NCBI GenBank assembly: GCA_003427395.1
Contig: BFEA01000860.1
Location: 318,762 to 342,817, forward strand
Length of the DNA: 24,056 bases
DNA from: Chara braunii
Taxonomy: Eukaryota; Streptophyta; Charophyceae; Charales; Characeae
Direction of reading: 5' to 3'
Shown: positions 9,695-18,592 of the stretch, in pieces
Layout of the letters: the number at the start of each line of letters is the position of its first letter
How positions within the stretch are numbered: position 1 is the first letter of the stretch
The notes under the pieces: generated by a model
Told to the model about the DNA's origin: nothing
The model's input: the letters and a program-made list of their open reading frames with translations, nothing else
Databases searched by the model: none
Made by a program: the position numbers and the translations under genes

Positions 9695-12036
9695 CTATGC
9701 GCCCTTCTCACAGTCTGCAAGCTCTACACTTCTTGCAACTCCCTCCAATACAGGCAGAATGCCTATATCAGGTGTCATCATGTTTGGCCGTCTGCGTCTA
9801 TTGAAATCAGCACAGCTCAACCCCAACCTTGCCACTTCCTGAGACAGATTCACATCCCGTAAGCCTGCATTGCTATCGAGCGCACTCTCAAAAGCTTTGT
9901 TGTCTTCAATAGCATCATCAATCACCTCAAATGCATTTGAAAAATTTCCTGTCAGCATTTCCAAAACGGTGATGCCAAATGCATAGATATCCGTCTTTTC
10001 AGTGAAAACTTGGGACTGCCAACACTCCGGGGCCACGTACAAAGAATTATTTTGTACAGACACACTGCTCCCTCCCTCTTGGACTCCACTGGCTGGTTCC
10101 GAGTAAGGCAGTGCCTGGTCAACACCACCGATCTTTGCCACGAAGTTGTTGTCCAACAGGATGTTTGTTGGTCTGATGGCACGATGGATGGTGGGACGAC
10201 CGGAAGCCAACGGATCTGAGTGGAGAAAACACAGGCCTCGAGCAACCTCAGCCATTACACGAAATCGGGTATACCACGGTAGGAATCCTCTTGTGGACTT
10301 TTCTCCACGTGCAATCCAATCCTTCACGTTTCCATGTGCCACGTGCTCGTAAAACCAGACTTCTCTCTTCATAGCAGACACCAAGCAGGGTCAGCAAATG
10401 CGGATGCCGGAGCAAGCTTAACCTATCCACAACATCGGACTTGAACTTGGCATGAGAAATTATTGCCTCTGTTGTTGCCTCCTTCATCCTTTTCACCGTA
10501 ACCAGAGTTCCATCGCATAGCTTGCCGACGTAAATGTGTTGTCTCGGATCCCCTTCTGCACACTTCACATCAAAATTGTCGGTCGCATCTCGAAGTTCCT
10601 TGCTTGAAAACTCACGGAGCAGAGGAGCATTTGTTGTGCATGCATCAACAAGCTCTTTTCCTAATCTTTTCTCCAGTTCCTTGAGTTTCTCTGCCTGTGT
10701 GTCCCTTTCAAATTCTAGTTGAGAGATCCTATCCGCTAGATCTGCTCTGCGTTCGTGCGATGACCTCTGCTGCCAATTTGCTCTCCATCTCCTGAATCAT
10801 TACGTCTGATTTTTCAAGCCTCCCTACCACTGCTTTCATCTGTGTCTCCAACTGCCCAAATCTTTCTGCATGGATTCTCTCCTTTCTCTGATGCTCTTCT
10901 TTCAATTCCTCAATCAGTCTCTTAGAGGTTAGCTCAATGTTTGCCACATCTTGCTCAATCTTCTTTTCGAGTTCCACCAAAGCATGAGAGAGTTTTTTTT
11001 CTGCTTCTGTTTCACTGTTTACGGCAGAACACGATCGTGTTTGCTCCCGTTTTTCCCTTTGACTTTGTCCCGCTTTCGTGACTATTTGTAATACGCGGAA
11101 CTCTCGCACACCTCCAAGAGCTAGAGCATTGGAGTTCTTATGCACAAATTGTGCATAAATATTGCAATAGTTATCATAGGAATACGATGAGACTAGCTGA
11201 TATTTCGAGTCTTCCCAAATTCTTATTTTCCCAGTATATGTTGCAGTAAAGATATATGGCATATGTGGATGGGGAAAAACTTTGGAAATTCCCTCACTGT
11301 GTGCTTCCCATTTTGCTACGCAAACTCCCCTCTTGTAGTCCCAAGTCCGTACAATTCCCTCTCTGGAGTGTGTTGAGAGCAGACGTGACTTTTCACCACA
11401 GTCGCAGAATCCTAATGCACTAATATGACCCTCACCCGTATCCTTGAATGTTTTGGTGATCGACCTTTTCCCCAAGACCCAAACCCTGATTGTGTCATCA
11501 CTCGATGCAGTTGCAAATGTCTCTGACTTTGTTGGATGAAACACGACTGGGAATACATACCCACAATGACCCTCAAGTATTACCTTCTCCCATTTTCTGC
11601 CCCAGTCGTACAAATACAAGTTCGGGTGATCAAAGTAAGCCAATAAACAAGGCAAGGTCTGATGGACAGCCACGCGATATGCATCCGCGTNACCAGTTTC
11701 TGCCGTTAGAACTTTTATGCACCGCAAACTGTCNCCTTCATTTTCATAAATAGAAAAACTTTTCTTCTGCTTCACAACAATCCAGTTGTTTTGTTGGACG
11801 AAAACTGCCCACTCAGCATCATCCATATCAGGGATTTCCCAAGAACCAACCCGTGTTCCGCTGTCATAGTTCCACACTTGAAGTGACTTACCGTCAGGTG
11901 TGAATATGACNCATGGCTCATGAGGATGCAATGAAACCGGTAACTCCCTTGTGCAACCACCTTCCAAAATGTCCCAACCCTTCCTCTCAAATTTAGGGAC
12001 CAGTTTCAGCTCCCCTGTCCCATGCTCATCCCCCAT
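9695..12036 (-). CDS. beta'-COP-like WD40 / coiled-coil / pseudokinase protein, frame broken twice
   Basis: The frame opens at ATG 12036, 66 bp inside an upstream stop, and gives about 779 residues if two extra bases are skipped. Residues ~25-320 form seven WD40 blades, e.g. VILEGHCGYVFPVVFHP and ASSDDTIRVW. Blade order and the WDYKRGVCV-type strands match the N-terminal propeller of coatomer beta'-COP. Residues ~340-475 are a charged heptad coiled coil. Residues ~476-770 are a plant RLCK/U-box-kinase-type fold beginning REFSSKELRDATDNF. The beta-3 Lys (VTVK, ~515), APE (YVAPE) and DIYAFG are present. The glycine loop is missing, HRD is HRA (617-619), the helix-C Glu is Asp, and DFG is GVD (637-639), so it is a predicted pseudokinase. 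Single extra bases at ~10755 and in a four-T run at 10351-10354 shift the frame; both look like assembly errors or early decay. There is no intron. Three N bases lie in the WD40 part. Confidence 0.82.
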
Positions 12037-13316
12037 GCCTATCTTGGAACTCCAATTATTCCACACGTAGGGACCAGGGTAATGAACCTCCAAACTTTAT
12101 TCACTCCTTGGGCGTCCCGGCGTCCGTGCAAACAAGAGCGCAACTTCAAGCTCTCTGACTCAAAACGACTCCTGCCTGCTGGACATGTCAGAAGTTCAGC
12201 AAATATATTCAGTCAGGAAATTCCTTCCTTTTGGGAACGCGCTCATAACGGCATTGTTTGCTATTGAGCAATTGCACTACTCGTAACAGCAGATTCGAAG
12301 GACAACAAACACCTTGAAGAGGGAAAAGAAGAAAAGGCACAGTGAAGAGAAGAGAAAAAAAGAAAAGAAAAAAAGAAAACAGGTCCAAATTAATACATCA
12401 CTGGGCCACATTTAAAGGGGGTGCATACATTCAGCCTTATGCTGGCAGCAAACCACAGACTGTGATCGCTTATGACCAGGGATGCATAATGGGTAACCGT
12501 ACCCCATTCTGTGCTGGCGTGCAACAAAGCAGTCACAACGAGTAGTAGTATGTAATCAGTGCATAATACAGGGTACTTCGCCTCTCTGCAGTGAGGGGGC
12601 AGTGGGTGCTGCTTTTTTGCCACAACTGGGAACTTCAAGGCCATAGCGACCAACGTTGTTGTGTCCAGCAGGGTACAAAGCACTGATCTGCTTGCCTGTA
12701 GCGAAGTGTCCATGTTGTTCATACCACCATCTGCAGTGGTTGCTTTGTTCTTTCCCATGGTTTCTCAGGTATTTCTTAAGGAAAATGTGTGTTGTGCCCC
12801 TATAATCTCTGTCCACTGCCCCTGTAATTTTAGATTGTTGTGATGCGCCCTTCTGTTGCTGGTTTACATTTGGGAAATACCATCAGTTAAACATCATCTG
12901 AGTACGAAACCCTCTCTTTCTAACCCCCGTGACCCTGTGGCTGCCAGTTCAAATTTGTCAGATGCCACCGTGCATCTGGTCATTAGGTACCAGGGTGCAA
13001 GTGCTGGAAACCCCGGGGAACTTTGCAGATTGCATGCCGGTCTGACAGAGGCTTGCCACAGAATTGTGGGTGTCAGGAAGGTACAGCACGGGTATCAGAA
13101 ATGACAGGGGTAGCACACAAGTTATCACAAATTATGGGGCCAACCCAATCGGTTGATAGTCCCGCAATCATTTGATTAAGGCTGATGTGATGTGAGCAAT
13201 TCTTCACTCTAGTCCCTGCTATTACCCGTGTTACACAAGAACCTCCATGAGATTTTACCCCCACGTAGGCCAATCGTGCACTGCCAATTACCTCGTGGGT
13301 GTCCCACATTCGGAGG
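12037..13316. other. upstream intergenic region
   Basis: This holds the presumed promoter and 5' UTR of the minus-strand gene, then an A/G-rich patch at 12320-12380. A 122-codon minus-strand ATG frame (12390-12758) has no recognisable domain. No other feature seen. Confidence 0.4.
12190..12215 (-). promoter_or_regulatory. possible TATA-like element upstream of the WD40/pseudokinase gene
   Basis: On the minus strand, GAATATATTTGC lies about 165 bp before the ATG at 12036. The position suits a core promoter with a short 5' UTR, but AT-rich words are common and nothing else supports it. Confidence 0.2.
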
Positions 13317-13336
13317 CACACACACACACACACACA
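13317..13336. repeat. (CA)n microsatellite
   Basis: About ten CA dinucleotides. It is complementary to the TG run at 13475-13517. Confidence 0.9.
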
Positions 13337-13472
13337 GACATGTATGTAGACACATACGCGTACATCGTACATATATTGTAGTCATACAGTATTTCCCGTT
13401 GGAAAGTAGGTAAATGTGTGTGTTATCATGTTCGCCATACACGAGTCCACGAAAAGGCATGCCTGTGCCAGA

Positions 13473-13474
<2 letters not shown>

Positions 13475-13517
<43 letters not shown>
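13475..13517. repeat. (TG)n microsatellite
   Basis: About 21 TG dinucleotides, 140 bp from a CA run, so the two could pair within a transcript. Confidence 0.95.
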
Positions 13518-13518
<1 letters not shown>

Positions 13519-13830
13519 AAGACTTTTGTCACGCGGGGGCTTTAGTGGTGATGCGGTGTGAACCTACAATCTGTAGAGTCTTCCATCTGGTGTGAGTGGG
13601 TGAAAGTCTGCTTCGATCTCGATTACAGGCACGCTAGAGGGCAGAAGTTAATGTCCCACTGGGGGTANGGGTTGTGGGGCAGTGTTTGGTGTCCACCTNC
13701 ACACAGGGGTTAAAGTGGATTATCGGTTACAGTATCCTCTGTTNGGGGACTCTGCAGCCTGTAAGGGTTCAGCGTCCTCTGATCAGTTGGTGAAACTCCA
13801 ACGAAACAGTCTGTCACGGCCCCCCGTTTC
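13518..13830. other. intergenic with ambiguous bases
   Basis: No gene; several single N bases (13669-13744). Confidence 0.4.
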
Positions 13831-13831
13831 T

Positions 13832-14110
13832 TGGCATCAGTTCCCTGTAATNGTTCTCTGCCATTCTGCCATCAGTTCCCTAAAACGAATACAGANCCTG
13901 TAATCTTTTTTCCCNATCTGCCATCAGTTCCCTGACTAGTTCTCTCTATTCATCACGGGCAAACACCAAACCCAAACATTTTAGAGAGCAGTAGAGTAGT
14001 TTCACAGAAAGGGCAACAACGGCAGCAGGTTCCCTCCTCCTTTGTNGGNCGTCGTCTATATTCATCATTGACAAACATAAAAACCAAACATGTCCATCCT
14101 TTCCCGACTN
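13832..14110 (+). repeat. short degenerate direct repeats
   Basis: The word GGCATCAGTTCCCT or GCCATCAGTTCCCT occurs three times (about 13834, 13870 and 13920). The block CTATTCATCA...CAAACA...ACCAAAC occurs twice, near 13945 and 14056. Several N bases are mixed in. Confidence 0.6.
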
Positions 14111-14416
14111 AACAGGTAATTGAATTGGTTGGGCATACAAGAACTAGCCTTAAAAAATAAAAATAAAATAANATATAAATAAATAAATAAAATCTNNAAG
14201 CGTAGTTATCNAAGAGAAGGATCGGCAACACGAATTTGGAAACCAGACCTGTGATGGACAGTGCGAATTCCCAGGACCTTACGATTACAGAACAGGCAGG
14301 CTCCCGAGATATGTAATGGCTTTTGTCTTCGGAATCCACTCATCTTCACAGTCTGATATCCACCGTCAGATTTCTCAAATAGGAAGTCTAACCACGAGAG
14401 AGGAAGGTACTACCAT
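14111..14416. other. intergenic, AT-rich patch
   Basis: An AAATAAAT-type low-complexity patch lies at 14155-14200 with N bases. No gene. Confidence 0.4.
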
Positions 14417-14483
14417 CCTCACCAAAATAGGACGACTGTCCTCACCAAATAGGACGACCGTCCTCACCAAAACAGGACGCCTG
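14417..14483 (+). repeat. 22/23-bp tandem repeat, three copies
   Basis: Copies start at 14417, 14440 and 14462, each of the form CCTCACCAAAATAGGACGAC plus two or three bases. The array lies 33 bp outside the left border of the 2-kb duplicated unit. Confidence 0.9.
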
Positions 14484-14516
14484 GGCATTGCAGTTGTCTC
14501 TTAGGGAACTTTCAGT

Positions 14517-16522
14517 CTAGATACAGCTATCATGACAGGGTGTTCAATGCGGGTGAAGACGGTAGGGAAGGATACCCATGATCAAAAGGTCCATGGTATA
14601 AGCATTAAGGACCTTTTTTTTCCTTCCTCCTCCTTTTTCAAAACAGCCGGCGGCAGTGCTGCAGGGGGTCATAGGAACACTCCCCGGTACCACCATCGTC
14701 TGCCGGCTCCGGTCTATTGGTGGAGAGCGTATCTCCCCTGATCAAAAGATTAAGGACATCGACACGATGCTCGTAATCAATCGGTAGCCAAAAACGTTGA
14801 ATCCAATGCTAGTTATCAATCCAAACAAGCTCAATCCAATACAGGGCTGTATATCTACCGAGGAAAACAAGGGGCCTCACACGATGACCGTACACTGGCC
14901 GTCGTGGTCCTCCTCCTCCGCCGCAACCTCCTTCTCCTCCTCCTCCACGCTCACCTTCTCCTCCTCCTCCAGTTGGTGCCTTACCTCCAACCCCCTGTTG
15001 AGCATCACCATTCTCTCTGTGAACAAAAATCACAATGCGCCTCGCCGCCTCCTCTCGTTGTCCTCCACAGCAACTCCGATGGCACCCTTCCCCCTGACCT
15101 CTTTCCTCGGAAGCCCAGCTGATGCCACTTTTGTCCAGGCCACGCGGCGCTCGGCGAATGATCTCTCCATTTGTACCGGCCTTCCCGGGCCTCGTCCTCC
15201 CGAACGCGGAACGCCACTTCCCGCCCACCGGTCCTGGCCATTGCCAACCTCTAACCCTCCCAGTCACGTCAAACTGCGGGAATACCCCAGCGGACTGACG
15301 GGACTGGACTGGACTGGCTGGTACCGACAGAGGTAACGGCCTGGACTGGACTGCCCCGAATAAAACACAGGCCTGTGAGAACAGGCCAAGGGGCTGGTCT
15401 CACAGGCCACCCAGAGGTCCGCTACACGATCCTCGGCTTGTGATGGATCGCCTAGATACAAGCACGCTTCCGCCAAGAAGCGGAACTCTACCAAATAAAA
15501 AGAAAATCTTAGTCTATGATGCGGAGCGAGCTCCATGCTGAGTCCGTGCGATGCACCCTAGGATATAAAATGTCACAAAACAGCAATGTCACAGCTAACA
15601 GCCTAAGTAAAAGCAGAAGCAACTAACTAGCATACATGTCCTAGGAAAGCAGAAGCAAGTAACTAACATACATGTCCTAGGAAAGCAAAAAGTAGTGACA
15701 ACTAGATCCTAGAATGTTGGAGGCAGTAGCCTCAGTCTGGGAACAACTGACTAGTGTATAAGTCCTAAGAATCAGCAAAAGCAGAACAACTAAATCCTAG
15801 AATGTCAGAGGCAGTAGCCTCAGTCTGAGAGCAACAAGCAACAACAAGTCAACCATATGTCACAGGAGAAGTGTGTCGCAAACCAAAGGGTGGGACGGTC
15901 TCTATGGGTGGCGAATGCAGCCAAAGGGTCGAAAACTCCGAAGGGCATCCACACATAAATAATAGGGAGACACATGTCATCAGGCGCAATGAGGGTAGGG
16001 AACTGGGAGCGAACAGAACCAATGACCCCTGCAGATAGACCATTAGGGCGGGTAAAGATCAACTAAGGGGTGACCACTATGGAGGGTCGACCACGCACGG
16101 GAACAAGGGAGCCTGGTATACTCGGCGCACCTAGATGAAGCATGCGGGGCTGCCTAACTAGGGCGTGAGGGTAACGGAATCATGGAAATGACTCCTAACT
16201 GAGGGAAGTCGGAGCTAGATCCGTAAGATGGGAAGCCAGGGCAACGCTACGGTCCCGATGCCTATGCGTATACCAAGGGAGAGCCCAACTCTGAGGGACC
16301 CGGCAAGGGAGACCATCATGCAACACAAGCAGGGTACTGTACAGGGTAAAGTGGTAAGAGAGTGATGACGTATGAAGTAGGCAGAGCAGATCGTGACGAA
16401 GTCCATGAAGCTGCCGATGACGTCCATGATGAGAAGTTTGAAATGTCGTCAAGGAAGAGCCGCAAGGTCGACGACCTGAAGTAGCAAAACTGGAGTGGAT
16501 GGAGTACTGAGAAGTCAAAGAC
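14517..16522 (-). repeat. ~2-kb LTR-like direct repeat, unit 1
   Basis: Direct copy of 16524-18573. The first ~910 bp (14517-15426) show no difference from unit 2. About 15427-16170 differs by scattered substitutions and small indels. The last ~330 bp again look identical. Unit 1 lacks a 26-bp segment present in unit 2 between two GGGT words (at about 16172). It contains a 28-nt polypurine tract on the minus strand (14612-14639) and a perfect inverted repeat (15370-15380 with 15398-15408). A 179-codon frame (14797-15336) is Ser/Pro-rich low complexity with no family resemblance. Position after the chromovirus stop codon makes LTR and/or 3' UTR the likely identity; exact LTR ends cannot be set. 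Confidence 0.7.
15370..15408. repeat. perfect 11-bp inverted repeat in unit 1
   Basis: GGCCTGTGAGA (15370-15380) and TCTCACAGGCC (15398-15408) are separated by 17 nt. The same hairpin occurs in unit 2. Confidence 0.85.
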
Positions 16523-16523
16523 N
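16523..16523. other. single N exactly at the unit 1 / unit 2 junction
   Basis: The only ambiguous base in several kb sits precisely where unit 1 ends and unit 2 begins. This suggests a contig join or collapsed gap. Confidence 0.9.
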
Positions 16524-18573
16524 CTAGATACAGCTATCATGACAGGGTGTTCAATGCGGGTGAAGACGGTAGGGAAGGATACCCATGATCAAAAGGTCCA
16601 TGGTATAAGCATTAAGGACCTTTTTTTTCCTTCCTCCTCCTTTTTCAAAACAGCCGGCGGCAGTGCTGCAGGGGGTCATAGGAACACTCCCCGGTACCAC
16701 CATCGTCTGCCGGCTCCGGTCTATTGGTGGAGAGCGTATCTCCCCTGATCAAAAGATTAAGGACATCGACACGATGCTCGTAATCAATCGGTAGCCAAAA
16801 ACGTTGAATCCAATGCTAGTTATCAATCCAAACAAGCTCAATCCAATACAGGGCTGTATATCTACCGAGGAAAACAAGGGGCCTCACACGATGACCGTAC
16901 ACTGGCCGTCGTGGTCCTCCTCCTCCGCCGCAACCTCCTTCTCCTCCTCCTCCACGCTCACCTTCTCCTCCTCCTCCAGTTGGTGCCTTACCTCCAACCC
17001 CCTGTTGAGCATCACCATTCTCTCTGTGAACAAAAATCACAATGCGCCTCGCCGCCTCCTCTCGTTGTCCTCCACAGCAACTCCGATGGCACCCTTCCCC
17101 CTGACCTCTTTCCTCGGAAGCCCAGCTGATGCCACTTTTGTCCAGGCCACGCGGCGCTCGGCGAATGATCTCTCCATTTGTACCGGCCTTCCCGGGCCTC
17201 GTCCTCCCGAACGCGGAACGCCACTTCCCGCCCACCGGTCCTGGCCATTGCCAACCTCTAACCCTCCCAGTCACGTCAAACTGCGGGAATACCCCAGCGG
17301 ACTGACGGGACTGGACTGGACTGGCTGGTACCGACAGAGGTAACGGCCTGGACTGGACTGCCCCGAATAAAACACAGGCCTGTGAGAACAGGCCAAGGGG
17401 CTGGTCTCACAGGCCACCCAGAGGTCCGCTACAAGATCCTCGGCCTGTGATGGATCGCCTAGATACAAGCACGCTTCCGCCAAGAAGCGGAACTCTACCA
17501 AATGAAAAGAAAATTTGAGTAGTCTATCATGCGGAGCGAGCTCCATGCTGAGTCCATGCGATGCACCCTAGGATATAAAATGTCACAAGACAGCAATGTC
17601 ACAGCTAACAGCCTATGTAAAAGCAGAAGCAACTAACTAGCATACAACTAACTAGCATACATGTCCTAGGAAAGTAGAAGCAAGTAACTAGCATACAAGT
17701 CCTAGGAAAGCAAAAAGTAGTGACAACTAGATCCTAGACTGTTGGAGGCAGTAGCCTCAGTCTCGGAACAACTGACTAGTGTATAAGTCCTAAGAATCAG
17801 CAAAAGCAGAACAACTAAATCCTAGAATGTCAGAGGCAGTACCCTCAGTCTGAGAGCAACAAGCAACAACAAGTCAACCATATGTCACAGGAGAAGTGTG
17901 TCGCAAACCAAAGGGTGGGATGGTCTCTGAGGGTGGCGAATGCAGCCTAGGGGTCGAAAACTCTGAAGGGCATCCACACATAAATAATACGGAGACACAT
18001 GTCATCAGGCGCAATGAGGGTAGGGAACTGGGAGCAAACAGAACCAATGACCCCTGTAGATAGACCATCAGGGCGGGTAAAGATCGACTAAGGGGTGACC
18101 ACTATGGAGGGTCGACCACGCACGAGAACAAGGGAGCCTAGTATACTCGGCGCACCTAGATGAAGCATGCGGGGCTGCCTAACTAGGGCGTGAGGGTCGG
18201 CAGAGGGTAGAAAGGTGATGGGTAACGGAATCATGGAAATGACTCCTAACTGAGGGAAGTCGGAGCTAGATCCGTAAGATGGGAAGCCAGGGCAACGCTA
18301 CGGTCCCGATGCCTATGCGTATACCAAGGGAGAGCCCAACTCTGAGGGACCCGGCAAGGGAGACCATCATGCAACACAAGCAGGGTACTGTACAGGGTAA
18401 AGTGGTAAGAGAGTGATGACGTATGAAGTAGGCAGAGCAGATCGTGACGAAGTCCATGAAGCTGCCGATGACGTCCATGATGAGAAGTTTGAAATGTCGT
18501 CAAGGAAGAGCCGCAAGGTCGACGACCTGAAGTAGCAAAACTGGAGTGGATGGAGTACTGAGAAGTCAAAGAC
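16524..18573 (-). repeat. ~2-kb LTR-like direct repeat, unit 2
   Basis: Begins 19 bp beyond the stop codon of the chromovirus polyprotein (18593) and runs leftward to the N at 16523. On the minus strand it opens with TGTCTTTGAC at 18574, and TG is the usual first dinucleotide of an LTR. The other end, GTATCTAG, is not the usual CA, and no polypurine tract precedes 18574. An alternative is that the 28-nt purine tract at 16619-16646 is the real primer site and most of this unit is 3' UTR. Internal short repeats near 17620-17720 (ACTAGCATACA-type) and 17740-17860 (GGCAGTAGCCTCAGTCT-type) are shared with unit 1. Confidence 0.7.
17377..17415. repeat. perfect 11-bp inverted repeat in unit 2
   Basis: Identical to the hairpin of unit 1, at an offset of 2007 bp. 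Confidence 0.85.
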
Positions 18574-18592
18574 ATGGGAAGGTAAGTCAGAG

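Noticed and set aside
10741-10775. Possible tiny GT-AG intron explaining the first frame change
   Set aside because: The only GT...AG span there is 18 bp, too short for an intron and a multiple of three, so it would not restore the frame.
12390-12758. 122-codon ATG frame upstream of the gene
   Set aside because: No recognisable domain and nothing to separate it from chance open frames.
14894-14905. ACTGGCCGTCGT, matching a common cloning-vector primer site
   Set aside because: Only 12 bases match; flanking sequence is unlike lacZ vector DNA, and it occurs equally in both 2-kb units.
14797-15336. 179-codon open frame duplicated exactly at 16804-17343
   Set aside because: Ser/Pro-rich low complexity inside an LTR-like repeat; its identity reflects the DNA duplication, and a minus-strand frame is open over the same bases.
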